From Psychroflexus tropicus DSM 15496 (GTDB lineage: Bacteria; Bacteroidota; Bacteroidia; Flavobacteriales; Flavobacteriaceae): 64,000 nucleotides of DNA. The translations under genes were made by a program, and so were the position numbers. The DNA lies in NCBI RefSeq assembly GCF_000378765.1, contig NZ_KB905342.1:186001-250000 (forward strand). Reading direction: 5' to 3'. Below are positions 1-8,619 of the stretch, piece by piece (position 1 is the stretch's first letter; each line of letters opens with the position of its first letter). The notes below the pieces were generated by a model, which worked only from the letters and a program-made list of their open reading frames with translations, was not told the DNA's origin and did no database searches.

Positions 1-869
1 TAAGTCTTAAATATGTAATCCCAAAATCCATGTGGAGTACATCCCCAGGCATAATGACATCAGGATCTGGGTTCTTATCAAACGTTCTTAAGTGCTCTTT
101 ACTTTCTGCGCTTGCCCTTTGAATATCGACGGTAGGATGAAACCAGGCTTGAAGACCTAAAGCCCTTATTTTATCTCTATACCACCAAACTACATCCCTG
201 GTACCGGTGACGCCAGGAGTAATGACTTGTTCAGACAAACCTTCCTGAATAATATTATGGGCTATGCTCTGCACATGTTTATAGGTCGCCATTTCTGAAG
301 CAGTTCTTGTCTCCAGCCAACCTACAGCGAGCTCTTCTGCAGAGACCAGTCGGTTTTGATATTTTTTTGGCAGATGCTCAAGTAAGAGCTGATGCTCAGT
401 GTAATTTAACCCATCAGCATGGCCAAAATCATCTGAAATATTGATTCCAATACGTTTTGGATTTCGTTCTTTGATCAGCTCAACTAATCGCTTCCATTGG
501 TTAGGCACTTCTTCTGGATCCCAGGCTTTCTGAAAACGATCTCCTACATTATACCTTGCTACCGCAAGGGTTTCAACTTTATCACTACCATTTGGTTTAT
601 ACATCAGCAACATGGTTCTCCTTCTAGCTGCAAGCCAAGTGCTGGGTAATAGTGTTTTAATAATAGGATCTTCGTTGTACTCTCTGGAAATGACCAGCCA
701 CATATCTATATCTGCACGATCCATCACCTCAGGTAAAATTGAGTCCAAACGTTCGCCAAGCCACCGATCAATCACTTTAGATTGTTCTTGCTGAGATAAT
801 ATTGCAAAGTCCTGAGAATAGACAGATAAAGTGCAAAGAAAAGCCAGTAATAAAGTTGTTAATTTCATG
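1..869 (-). CDS. Secreted M24-family metallopeptidase (Xaa-Pro aminopeptidase-like), C-terminus cut by window edge
   Basis: The reading frame starts at ATG 869 and stays open to base 1, giving about 289 residues. It begins with a signal peptide (MKLTTLLLAFLCTLSVYSQ), so the product is exported to the periplasm or outer surface. A creatinase/prolidase-like N-terminal domain follows, and near the window edge comes DVLHMDFGI, whose Asp is the first metal ligand of the M24 'pita-bread' fold. The remaining metal ligands would lie outside the window, so completeness of the active site cannot be judged. By family it should release N-terminal residues from Xaa-Pro peptides using two metal ions. It lies downstream of clpX on the same strand but beyond a strong terminator (911-944), so it is probably a separate transcription unit. 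Confidence 0.8.
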
Positions 870-910
870 CTTAAATAATTATTGAACACTAAAATAGGAA
901 TAATAAGCAT

Positions 911-944
911 AAAAAAAGCCTTAACAATAAATTTGCTAAGGCTT
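911..944 (-). terminator. Rho-independent terminator after clpX
   Basis: Read on the minus strand, the hairpin AAGCCTTA...TAAGGCTT (one internal mismatch, AT-rich loop) is followed directly by seven T residues. It sits just past the clpX stop codon and separates clpX from the peptidase gene at 869. Confidence 0.8.
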
Positions 945-965
945 GATTTAAGTTTTATACTCAAT

Positions 966-2198
966 CTAACTGACTGCTTTTAATTTTCTTAAGCTTGTCC
1001 GCTCCAGAGCTTTCTCAGCATAGGATTTGGTGACTTTAAATTCTGTTTCATCACTTTCTGGCAAATCAAACATCGCATCAGTGAATATGGCTTCACACAA
1101 CGAACGCAAACCTCTTGCCCCGAGTTTATATTCTAATGCCTTTTCTACAATAAAATCGAGAGCTCCATCCGTAATTTGGAAATCGATATTATCCATTTCA
1201 AATAACTTTTGGTACTGCTTAATGATAGCATTTTTAGGCTCTGTCAAAATCAGTCTTAAAGTTTCTTTATCCAACGGATCCATATAAGTTAATACGGGAA
1301 GACGTCCGATGATTTCGGGAATCAAGCCATAATCTTTAAGGTCTTTAGGGATGATATACTGCAGAATATTTTCTTTATCTACACTCTCCCCTAATTTGGA
1401 AGCTCCATAGCCAACCGCCTGCATATTCAGTCTCTTGGATATGTTTTTTTCGATGCCATCAAAAGCCCCACCAGCTATAAATAAAATATTTTCGGTATTG
1501 ACTTCAATAAATTTTTGATCTGGGTGCTTTCTTCCACCCTTTGGAGGCACATTCACTGAAGTCCCTTCCAAAAGTTTTAGTAAGGCTTGCTGAACACCCT
1601 CTCCACTTACATCTCTAGTGATTGATGGGTTATCACTTTTGCGGGCAATCTTATCAATTTCATCAATAAACACGATACCATGCTCTGCTTTCTCAACGTT
1701 ATAGTCTGCAGCAGCTAGAAGTTTAGTCAAAATAGTTTCAACATCTTCACCTACATAACCTGCTTCGGTCAACACTGTTGCATCTACAATGGCTAAAGGC
1801 ACGTTGAGCATTCTAGCAATAGTTTTGGCCACTAGTGTCTTACCAGTACCTGTTTGACCCGCCATAATGATATTGCTTTTTTGAATTTCAATATCATCAT
1901 TGGATTTTGGCTGAAGCAAACGTTTGTAATGATTGTATACAGCTACAGACATCACCTTTTTGGTCTGGTCCTGACCAATCACATAGCTATCTAAAAATTC
2001 TTTGATAGCTTTTGGTTTTCTTAACTTCAATTCTGTAGTAAGCTCTTCTGTACTATCTTGTTTTGACTCTTCTAATACAATACCATGAGCCTGCTCAATA
2101 CAGCGGTCGCAAATATGAGCATCCAAGCCTGCAATAAGCAAGTTGGTTTCTGCTTTTTTACGTCCACAAAATGAACATTCTAACTCTTCCTTTGCCAT
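966..2198 (-). CDS. clpX: ATP-dependent Clp protease ATP-binding subunit ClpX
   Basis: A 410-residue protein of normal length for ClpX, the AAA+ unfoldase that recognises tagged or damaged proteins and threads them into ClpP in the cytoplasm. The N-terminal zinc-binding domain has C8, C11, C30 and C33. Walker A is GQTGTGKT (114-121), Walker B is IVFIDEID (about 175-182), and the substrate-gripping pore loop GYVG lies at 147-150. It follows clpP with a 3-bp gap, and tig is further upstream, the conserved tig-clpP-clpX order, so the two subunits are almost certainly co-transcribed. Start is ATG. Confidence 0.98.
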   Translation of the reverse strand: MAKEELECSFCGRKKAETNLLIAGLDAHICDRCIEQAHGIVLEESKQDSTEELTTELKLRKPKAIKEFLDSYVIGQDQTKKVMSVAVYNHYKRLLQPKSNDDIEIQKSNIIMAGQTGTGKTLVAKTIARMLNVPLAIVDATVLTEAGYVGEDVETILTKLLAAADYNVEKAEHGIVFIDEIDKIARKSDNPSITRDVSGEGVQQALLKLLEGTSVNVPPKGGRKHPDQKFIEVNTENILFIAGGAFDGIEKNISKRLNMQAVGYGASKLGESVDKENILQYIIPKDLKDYGLIPEIIGRLPVLTYMDPLDKETLRLILTEPKNAIIKQYQKLFEMDNIDFQITDGALDFIVEKALEYKLGARGLRSLCEAIFTDAMFDLPESDETEFKVTKSYAEKALERTSLRKLKAVS

Positions 2199-2201
2199 AA
2201 T

Positions 2202-2876
2202 TTAGTCTCTTGTCAATATTTCATCGATCATTCCATAATCTTTGGCAGCTTCAGATTTCATCCAAAAATCTCTATCTCCGTCATTGTAAACCTCATCGTA
2301 AGATTTCCCTGAATGTTTTGAAATGATTTTATATAATTCTTCTTTCAGAAGGAGGATTTGATTGGCTGTAATTTCAATATCATCTGCCTGCCCTTGTGCG
2401 CCTCCCATAGGCTGGTGAATCATCACTCTGGAATGCGGTAAACCACTTCGTTTTCCTGCAGTTCCAGCACATAAAAGCACGGCACCCATAGAAGCAGCAA
2501 TTCCTGTATTGATGGTTGCTACATCAGGTTTGATGAACTGCATGGTATCATAAATACCTAAACCCGCATACACGCTTCCACCTGGAGAATTGATATAAAT
2601 CTGTATATCCTTAGACGAATCTGTACTTTCTAAAAATAATAGTTGCGCCTGAATGATATTCGCGACCTGATCGTTGATAGGGGTGCCTAAGAAGATGATT
2701 CTATCCATCATCAACCTGGAAAAAACATCCATGGCTACAGCATTCATCTGGCGCTCTTCAATAATATTTGGTGTCATCGCTGTAGGGATCATACTAGTGA
2801 TGACTTTATCGTAATAATTAGTATTGACACCCTGATCTTTGGTGGCAAACTTTTTGAACTCTTTATCCATATTCAT
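2202..2876 (-). CDS. clpP: ATP-dependent Clp protease proteolytic subunit ClpP
   Basis: The serine protease subunit (family S14) that forms the tetradecameric degradation chamber capped by ClpX. The catalytic triad is visible: S129 in GIAASMGAV, H154 in VMIHQP and D203 in GDRDFWM, with the spacing expected of ClpP. At 224 residues it is slightly longer than E. coli ClpP because of an N-terminal extension of about 30 residues, which may include a processed propeptide. M1 and M3 are both possible starts. clpX follows after 3 bp. The upstream gap to tig carries a long inverted repeat (2900-2960). Confidence 0.97.
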   Translation of the reverse strand: MNMDKEFKKFATKDQGVNTNYYDKVITSMIPTAMTPNIIEERQMNAVAMDVFSRLMMDRIIFLGTPINDQVANIIQAQLLFLESTDSSKDIQIYINSPGGSVYAGLGIYDTMQFIKPDVATINTGIAASMGAVLLCAGTAGKRSGLPHSRVMIHQPMGGAQGQADDIEITANQILLLKEELYKIISKHSGKSYDEVYNDGDRDFWMKSEAAKDYGMIDEILTRD

Positions 2877-2899
2877 AGTATCCTCTGTTTTTATAACGA

Positions 2900-2960
2900 A
2901 TATAGCTTGAAGCTAAACTCTAGCATACGTCTTTTACTAAATGTTAACTTCAAGCTATAT
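2900..2960. promoter_or_regulatory. 13-bp perfect inverted repeat in the tig-clpP gap
   Basis: The arm at 2900-2912 (core TATAGCTTGAAG) is exactly complementary to 2948-2960 (core CTTCAAGCTATA), separated by 35 nt. No T-run follows, so it does not look like an ordinary terminator. It may be an mRNA structure affecting the tig/clpP ratio or a dyad operator; the function is inferred only from position. Confidence 0.5.
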
Positions 2961-2983
2961 GCTCTATCTTATGTAAGATCGAT

Positions 2984-4306
2984 CTACTTGTATATCGTAT
3001 CTACAAACTCTTTGTAAGTTACTTCTTTTTCTTTTACCTCCATCTTGTCTTTATAGAGCTCTAAAAGTTTTTGTACCATCACCTCTTCTGAAAATTGTCT
3101 CACTTGCTCCTGATTGGACATTAAGTTTTGAACAATTCCATCCATTTGATCTTCTGGGAAATCCATTTGACCAAACTGCATCATCTGCATCTTGATCTTT
3201 TCTTTAGCGACTTTCTTAACGTCTTCAACTTCAACCTTAAGATCGTTGTCTTTTGCGATCTTAGCCTCAATCAATTGATACTTGATGCCTTTTTCGCTCT
3301 TCTCATATTCTTCTTTAGCTTCTTCCTCATTCAGTTGCTTTTCACCTTGAGTCTGCAACCACTTCTGAAGAAATTCTGAAGGTAAGTCGATATTAGCTTT
3401 TTCAATCAGATGCTCTGTCACGTCATTGAAAAACTGCTGATCGCCTTGCTGTTGGAAAGTTTGTTTAGATTGCTCTGCAATTTTTTCTCTGGCTTCTTTT
3501 TCTGAAGTTACCTCACCTTCGCCAAAAGCTTTATCAAACAACTCCTGATTAAGTTCAGCTAAAATTTGTTCATTAATTTCTTTGATAGTGAATGTCAAAT
3601 CGACTTTAAGCCCTTCAGCTTTAACTTTTTCGACTCCTAAATGTCTGGCTAAAGTCTCATCATCTTTAAAAAGCTTATTGGACTTTAAGGTGACTTGATC
3701 TCCTACTTTAGCACCAAGGAGTTCCTTTTTATTCGTTTTACCATCGATATCTTCAACTTTAAAAGTCGCTTCGTTTTCAATGCCTTCTTCCACATTATGG
3801 AATGTTCCCACTACGGTATACTCTTCTTTAACTTCTTCCTGAGTAACTAATTTACCGTACTGTCGCTGGATGGTCTTGATCTGATTATCGATCATTTCTT
3901 CATCAGCAGAAATATTATAATAAGTCACCGGACCTTCACCTTCCAGAGTGACATCAAATTCTGGAGCTAATCCTAATTCAAATTCAAACGTATAATCATC
4001 TGCATCCCAGTTAAGATCATCCTGTGGTTTTGGGAGGGGGTTTCCTAGAATATCCAACTTTTCTTCTGTGATATAAGAATTAAGTGAATCTTGTAGTAGC
4101 TTATTGACCTCATCTACCAGCACAGCTTGACCATATTGCTTTTTGATCATTCCCATAGGTACCATTCCTTTTCTAAATCCAGGAATATTGGCGGTTTTGC
4201 GATAGTCTTTCAGTACTTTTTCTACTTTTGGACTATAGTCCTCTTTTTCAATATTAATTTTGACTACAGAATTCAGTTGATCTTTGTCTTCTCTCGTTAT
4301 ATTCAT
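2984..4306 (-). CDS. tig: Trigger factor
   Basis: The ribosome-associated chaperone that shelters nascent chains at the exit tunnel. The N-terminal ribosome-binding domain carries the signature GFRKGMVP (43-50). A FKBP-type peptidyl-prolyl isomerase region and a charged, helical C-terminal chaperone domain follow. The length of 440 residues is normal for the family. Bacteroidota trigger factors are often divergent in the isomerase domain, and I did not check its catalytic residues. It is the first gene of the tig-clpP-clpX cluster. A good promoter (4333-4363) lies upstream. Confidence 0.95.
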   Translation of the reverse strand: MNITREDKDQLNSVVKINIEKEDYSPKVEKVLKDYRKTANIPGFRKGMVPMGMIKKQYGQAVLVDEVNKLLQDSLNSYITEEKLDILGNPLPKPQDDLNWDADDYTFEFELGLAPEFDVTLEGEGPVTYYNISADEEMIDNQIKTIQRQYGKLVTQEEVKEEYTVVGTFHNVEEGIENEATFKVEDIDGKTNKKELLGAKVGDQVTLKSNKLFKDDETLARHLGVEKVKAEGLKVDLTFTIKEINEQILAELNQELFDKAFGEGEVTSEKEAREKIAEQSKQTFQQQGDQQFFNDVTEHLIEKANIDLPSEFLQKWLQTQGEKQLNEEEAKEEYEKSEKGIKYQLIEAKIAKDNDLKVEVEDVKKVAKEKIKMQMMQFGQMDFPEDQMDGIVQNLMSNQEQVRQFSEEVMVQKLLELYKDKMEVKEKEVTYKEFVDTIYK

Positions 4307-4332
4307 TCTAAAGGATTATTTTTTTAAAAGTG

Positions 4333-4363
4333 CAAAATTACAATTTATTTCACTGCTTACCAA
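4333..4363 (-). promoter_or_regulatory. Promoter of tig (TTG-N20-TAATTTTG)
   Basis: On the minus strand a TTG at 4361-4363 is followed after 20 nt by TAATTTTG (4340-4333), matching the Bacteroidota primary sigma consensus TTG-N17-23-TAnnTTTG. The tig ATG lies about 26 nt downstream of the -7 box. Confidence 0.65.
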
Positions 4364-4410
4364 GTTTTTATAAACAGGCAAAGGTTTAGAATCCTTAAAT
4401 AATTCTAAAA

Positions 4411-4989
4411 TCAGGAGTCGTTCTCTGAAGGACTTAAGTGTGCATCTTTCTTTAATTTAAAAAACATAATCACATCAAAAATAAAATGAGCGGCCATTGC
4501 GGCGTAGAGATCAAAATACAAGGTGAGATATCCAAATCCTGCTGAAACCAATATTAGAAAAAAACCATAAATAGATTTCTTCCAGTCTTTTAAAGAAATA
4601 TACCCGTGTAGTAATACAAAGAGAATTGCTGCTACCCACAATCCCATAAGTGGTTGAAGCGCACCTCTAAATAAGATTTCCTCGCCTACTCCTGCACAGA
4701 ATGAATAAAAGAAAATATCTGTCCAATGCAATTCTATATCTTTAAACAGACTAGCGTAGAAAGTACTGGTCTCCTTTAGAAAAGACAGTTTCAATAATAA
4801 AAAACCCAGCAAAGCTGCTAAACCACCAAACCCAAGACCTGATGCAACAGAGAGCAACAACTCATCATATTGAAACATGTCGAAGTAATCTACATCGTCT
4901 ACAAATGCAAGGATCAGATAGGCGAAACCACTAAACCCAAACAGAGTGAACACAGATAAAGAAAACATGGCCGTTTTAGTCAGCTTCAT
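4411..4989 (-). CDS. CPBP-family intramembrane metalloprotease
   Basis: A 192-residue integral membrane protein with several hydrophobic helices. It carries the three CPBP (Rce1-like/Abi) motifs: EEILFR (E103, E104, R108), a histidine in VLLHGY (H128), and HFIFD (H168). These form the metal-binding active site in family members such as Rce1. In bacteria these proteins have varied roles, including processing of peptides and bacteriocin immunity; the substrate here is unknown. It follows the small membrane protein at 5058-5408 with a 68-bp gap and may be co-transcribed with it. Confidence 0.85.
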   Translation of the reverse strand: MKLTKTAMFSLSVFTLFGFSGFAYLILAFVDDVDYFDMFQYDELLLSVASGLGFGGLAALLGFLLLKLSFLKETSTFYASLFKDIELHWTDIFFYSFCAGVGEEILFRGALQPLMGLWVAAILFVLLHGYISLKDWKKSIYGFFLILVSAGFGYLTLYFDLYAAMAAHFIFDVIMFFKLKKDAHLSPSENDS

Positions 4990-5057
4990 TTTAAATAAAA
5001 TTTGAAAATAGATAGAAAACCATTTAAAATGGGCTTAGTGTCGTGATAAATCATATA

Positions 5058-5408
5058 TTATCGTCTTCCCGAACGTTCTGCAACAGAGAAGAATATAGAC
5101 TGCAGAAGGGATAAGAGAATACTGAACAAAACTGCCCACCAAAATCCATCGACTTCGAAACCACTGATGAGTCCATCGGCCATTAAAATGATGAGTCCAT
5201 TAATAACTAGTAGAAACAAACCAAAGGTTAGAACAGTTACGGGGAGTGTGAAAATGAGAAGTATGGGTTTTACAAAAATATTAAGTAAAGCTAAAATTGC
5301 AGCAACAACTACAGATGTAAAAAAATCTTCTACATAAACGCCTCCTAAGATATTAGATAAAATCAAAACGATAATACCTGTCAAAATAATTTGTAGTAGG
5401 GTTTTCAT
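5058..5408 (-). CDS. Small four-helix membrane protein, phage-holin-IV-like family (PF04020)
   Basis: A 116-residue protein with four hydrophobic segments and a short charged C-terminus (ERSGRR). The repeated pattern of short loops and the conserved FVKPILLIFTLPVT segment are typical of the 'phage holin family' group widespread in bacterial chromosomes. Despite the name, nothing around it is phage-like, and I would not infer a lytic role. The gene starts just past the bidirectional terminator at 5437-5478, so it probably heads its own unit with the CPBP protease behind it. Confidence 0.8.
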   Translation of the reverse strand: MKTLLQIILTGIIVLILSNILGGVYVEDFFTSVVVAAILALLNIFVKPILLIFTLPVTVLTFGLFLLVINGLIILMADGLISGFEVDGFWWAVLFSILLSLLQSIFFSVAERSGRR

Positions 5409-5436
5409 CAGTATAGGTTTAGGTTGATATCAAAAA

Positions 5437-5478
5437 TAAAAAAACTGCTACAACCTTTCAGCTGTAGCAGTTTTTTTT
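5437..5478 (-). terminator. Bidirectional hairpin terminator after the SGNH hydrolase gene
   Basis: AAAACTGCTACA pairs with TGTAGCAGTTTT across a short loop, with A-runs and T-runs on the two sides, so it can terminate in either direction. On the minus strand it follows the stop codon of the gene at 5496-7115. Confidence 0.85.
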
Positions 5479-5495
5479 GTGATCTTTTGTTAATT

Positions 5496-7115
5496 TTAGT
5501 TGACGTTATCACTTAATGTGATGGTTCCATAATCTCCTAAGTTAACTTCAGGAAGATCGGAACCATAAGTCATGTTAATGGCTCTTAAGGTTTCATTAGC
5601 AACCAATGCATAGCCTCTAGGGGTTAGATGCACTCCATCCAGAGAAAATCCACCACCACTCACAAATGTGGAAGTAATAACTCCTCCAGGGAAGCTGATG
5701 CCCTCACTTACGGTTTGTAATAGGCCGTCAACATCGACGAAGGCTAAGCCATTAGCCTGCGCTAGACCTTGTATAGTTGCGTTATAAGACGTTCTTGCAT
5801 TATCTATTAAACTGATTTCATCTGTTGTTAACACAAATTGATCTGATAAGGGAAGAGTAATACCTTGTGCAGAAAATTGTCCTGCGACTTCTTGAGGAAA
5901 TCCTTGTGCTACAAGCGCAGCAACACGATCGGCATCTACATTTCCTATCACTGAACTACTGGTCAATAAAAGCAAGTCTTCAGGCTGAGCTTGTCTAGCT
6001 TGTCCGTAAGTATCTCCCAAAACTGCTGCAACTTGTGGAGCTGCTGCTGCAGGAAGACCAAAACTTTGCACCAATTGGATAAATTCTGGGTTTGGAGCTA
6101 AGGCTCCTTCAATTTGCGCAGAAAGATCTGTGAGAGATTCGTCTTCAATTACCACCGCACTAGCGGCGTCGGTTGAAAATTGTATCACGCGACTAGGCTG
6201 TTGTAATGCAACGAATACCTGATTTATGGCGCCATATACCATATTCAAAGTTGGAATTTGAGCTGCAAATGCAGGATCAGTAGGGTCTAATGGAGTCGAT
6301 GGAACTGTTGTAAAAAATGGAATGTCTGTCACATCCGGAATGTTATAGACCACGCCACCTGAAGCTGAAGCTGTTAAGCCTTCAATTAAACCACTGTAGG
6401 CTCCAGCGAAAACGTTAGGGTCTGAGATATCGTTACCCGCATAAGTCGATGGATCTAAGTTACCTGTTTGATCAACTCCTGTTCCACCACTTGTTGCAAA
6501 TCCTAAAATATCGTTATTTCCAATCCATAAGGAAAAGAATGTTGGATTTTGAGCAAGGGCATCGGCAAGGATGGTGGTTTGTGGTGAAGAAGCAAATCTT
6601 GCAAAATAAGGATTAGCCTGTCCAGCTAAAACTCCAGCGACATTCCCATAGCCTTCAGCCAATAAATGATAACTTTTTGCTCCCGGGACTCCCATATTAT
6701 TAAAGGGTCCCTCAAGTATGTTAGTGATTTCTGTTTGTGGATCTCCAGCTAAGGGCTGAGGACCTACAGGTTGTCCTGCATTCGATGATAAGACTAATCT
6801 GTTTTGAGTGATCTGATTGCCATTTAATTTTAATCCCCCTAGATTATCTGCCATTAGGGGCTGAGTAAATTCTCCTCCACCAACGAGTTCAAATTGACCT
6901 GCTAAAATGTTAGGAAATGAGTTCTGTTGACCTTCTACGTAAAGTGCATTATCGGCAAATCCAGCAGTTAGTGAGTTTCCTAAAGCAACATAGTTAGAGA
7001 AATCTGCTTCACCATTGGTATACACTTCATTTTCTTCGATTCCATTATCAAACTCTGGCTCACATGCCATGAGACCCAAGGCTAAAAATGGTAAGTATTT
7101 TATATAGTTTTTCAT
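5496..7115 (-). CDS. SGNH/GDSL-hydrolase lipoprotein (copy 1)
   Basis: A 539-residue lipoprotein with lipobox GLMAC (C18). The SGNH nucleophile block is ALGNSLTAG with S48, block III is WIGNNDILG, and the C-terminal catalytic pair is in LDGVHLTPRGY (D493, H496). Family members are esterases or lipases acting on acyl esters or acetylated glycans; the substrate is not evident. It is a clear paralogue of the gene at 8620-10281, with the same block order and near-identical stretches such as SSPQTTILADA. A FadL-like porin gene lies 8 bp upstream, which favours a shared transcript and a lipid-related role. Confidence 0.88.
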   Translation of the reverse strand: MKNYIKYLPFLALGLMACEPEFDNGIEENEVYTNGEADFSNYVALGNSLTAGFADNALYVEGQQNSFPNILAGQFELVGGGEFTQPLMADNLGGLKLNGNQITQNRLVLSSNAGQPVGPQPLAGDPQTEITNILEGPFNNMGVPGAKSYHLLAEGYGNVAGVLAGQANPYFARFASSPQTTILADALAQNPTFFSLWIGNNDILGFATSGGTGVDQTGNLDPSTYAGNDISDPNVFAGAYSGLIEGLTASASGGVVYNIPDVTDIPFFTTVPSTPLDPTDPAFAAQIPTLNMVYGAINQVFVALQQPSRVIQFSTDAASAVVIEDESLTDLSAQIEGALAPNPEFIQLVQSFGLPAAAAPQVAAVLGDTYGQARQAQPEDLLLLTSSSVIGNVDADRVAALVAQGFPQEVAGQFSAQGITLPLSDQFVLTTDEISLIDNARTSYNATIQGLAQANGLAFVDVDGLLQTVSEGISFPGGVITSTFVSGGGFSLDGVHLTPRGYALVANETLRAINMTYGSDLPEVNLGDYGTITLSDNVN

Positions 7116-7123
7116 CGTCTTAA

Positions 7124-8380
7124 TTATAATTTATAAGTTACACCAATTCCTGGCAATAGTGCATTGGATTTATAAGTTCCTCTAAAAGGAACATTTTGAC
7201 CATTCTCAACGTAAGAATCATAAGAAGCATCTACCTCTTTAAACCTTAAGTACAAGAATGAAGCATCTATAGCTAATTTTTCTGAAACCTGGAAAGATAA
7301 ACCTGCGGTATAGCCGTTACCATCATTTCTTGGTGTTTCAGGTGCAAAAAATCCTTCCTGTACTGGAGACTCATCAAAGTAATAGCCTACTCTAAGCATT
7401 AAATCATCAGTAGCTTTATATTGAGCACCAAATCTATAAGTAGAAGCGTTTTTATAATTTCTTGGATTAATGGAAGTTGGTACATTAGGATCTGCAAAAT
7501 CGATATCTAGCGAATTGTAAACATCCCAAAACGCACGTTGGTAATCAAAAGCGAATAGCCATTTTTCATTGGGCTGATAAGCAAAGCCCATGGTTAATTC
7601 TGCTGGTAGTGGAAGTGTTGCATCAAAAGCAGTGGTGCCGTTTTGAGGTGTTAATGTAGAATTTGGGAAATTCGCAAAAGTGGCTTCTCCTCCTTCTGCG
7701 TTGAGCAGAATTTCTGAACGGTAATTAAAACCTATTCTCAATTCTTCTACAGGAGTAAACATGAAACTCGCACTCCAGCCTGTATTGGTAACCCCTGAAT
7801 CGTCTATGGTGATATTGGATCTGTTTCCCTGTTCATCAGTAAGTGTTCTGTTAGCATTCCTATTAAAGTTCACATTACCCGTTACAAAAATTGGCCCACC
7901 ACCAATACTAAAATGCTCTGATAATTTCAACGAAACAAGAGGCTGAATAAATATGGCTGAAAGTTCAATATCATTCACCAAGTGTGACCCAGCCCAGTCT
8001 TGCTCCCACTCAACAGAACTTCCAAAAGGCGTTGATACAGAAAGGCCTAAGCTCATCCATTCCGTTACTTTATAAGCCGCATGAAAATAAAAAGGAGTTC
8101 CTGGATCTTGCTGAGTTTCTGCAAATTGTCCAGTCGAGGTATTTTGCCATTTCACATTAGAAAATACCCCAGTTATCCCAGCGGATACTGTAAACTTATC
8201 TTCTAAATACACTAAGCCTGATGGATTAAAAAAAGCGGTTTCGGCACTATTCACGACACCTACGCCTGCATGTCCCATAGCAAGAGCTCTTTGTCCTTGC
8301 GCAGCTACTCTGTAACCTCCCGCATAAGCTGATGCTGAAGCTAACATAAGAAGCAATCCTGAAATTAAAAAGTTCTTCAT
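7124..8380 (-). CDS. OmpP1/FadL/TodX-family outer membrane transport protein
   Basis: A 418-residue outer-membrane beta-barrel with a signal peptide ending AYA-GG. The N-terminus GGYRVAAQGQRALAMGHAG and the following ETAFFNPSGLVYL are hallmark FadL/OmpP1 segments, the latter forming part of the hatch. Known members admit long-chain fatty acids or hydrophobic aromatics across the outer membrane. It lies between two SGNH hydrolases, with the downstream one only 8 bp away, so it may take up products released by them (inference). A promoter (8420-8449) precedes it and a terminator (8546-8586) separates it from the upstream hydrolase. Confidence 0.9.
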   Translation of the reverse strand: MKNFLISGLLLMLASASAYAGGYRVAAQGQRALAMGHAGVGVVNSAETAFFNPSGLVYLEDKFTVSAGITGVFSNVKWQNTSTGQFAETQQDPGTPFYFHAAYKVTEWMSLGLSVSTPFGSSVEWEQDWAGSHLVNDIELSAIFIQPLVSLKLSEHFSIGGGPIFVTGNVNFNRNANRTLTDEQGNRSNITIDDSGVTNTGWSASFMFTPVEELRIGFNYRSEILLNAEGGEATFANFPNSTLTPQNGTTAFDATLPLPAELTMGFAYQPNEKWLFAFDYQRAFWDVYNSLDIDFADPNVPTSINPRNYKNASTYRFGAQYKATDDLMLRVGYYFDESPVQEGFFAPETPRNDGNGYTAGLSFQVSEKLAIDASFLYLRFKEVDASYDSYVENGQNVPFRGTYKSNALLPGIGVTYKL

Positions 8381-8419
8381 ATTATCAATATTTGTTTATG
8401 AAATTCAAAAAATCTAAGC

Positions 8420-8449
8420 CAAATTTATCATTAATTAGGAATCTCACAA
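8420..8449 (-). promoter_or_regulatory. Promoter of the FadL-like gene (TTG-N19-TAAATTTG)
   Basis: On the minus strand TTG (8449-8447), a 19-nt spacer and TAAATTTG (8427-8420) match the Bacteroidota sigma-A consensus. The start codon is about 39 nt downstream. Confidence 0.65.
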
Positions 8450-8545
8450 CATTGAAGTTGTATTCTTTAAAAGGTTTGGAAAAAAGATTATAGTAATTAG
8501 TTGAGCCTTAGATAAATGATAATATTATTCATTTCTAAAAATTGA

Positions 8546-8586
8546 AAAGCCAAAAAAAACTTTTACAAAAGTTTTTTTGGCTTTTT
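8546..8586 (-). terminator. Hairpin terminator after SGNH hydrolase copy 2
   Basis: AAAAGCCAAAAAAACTTTT and AAAAGTTTTTTTGGCTTTT form a long near-perfect hairpin just past the stop codon of the gene at 8620-10281. Confidence 0.8.
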
Positions 8587-8619
8587 GGACTATGAGTTGG
8601 TTATTCTAATACGCCAAAG

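Noticed and set aside
5058-5408. Phage origin suggested by the holin-type family name
   Set aside because: No lysin, structural or integrase genes nearby; this family is common on bacterial chromosomes.
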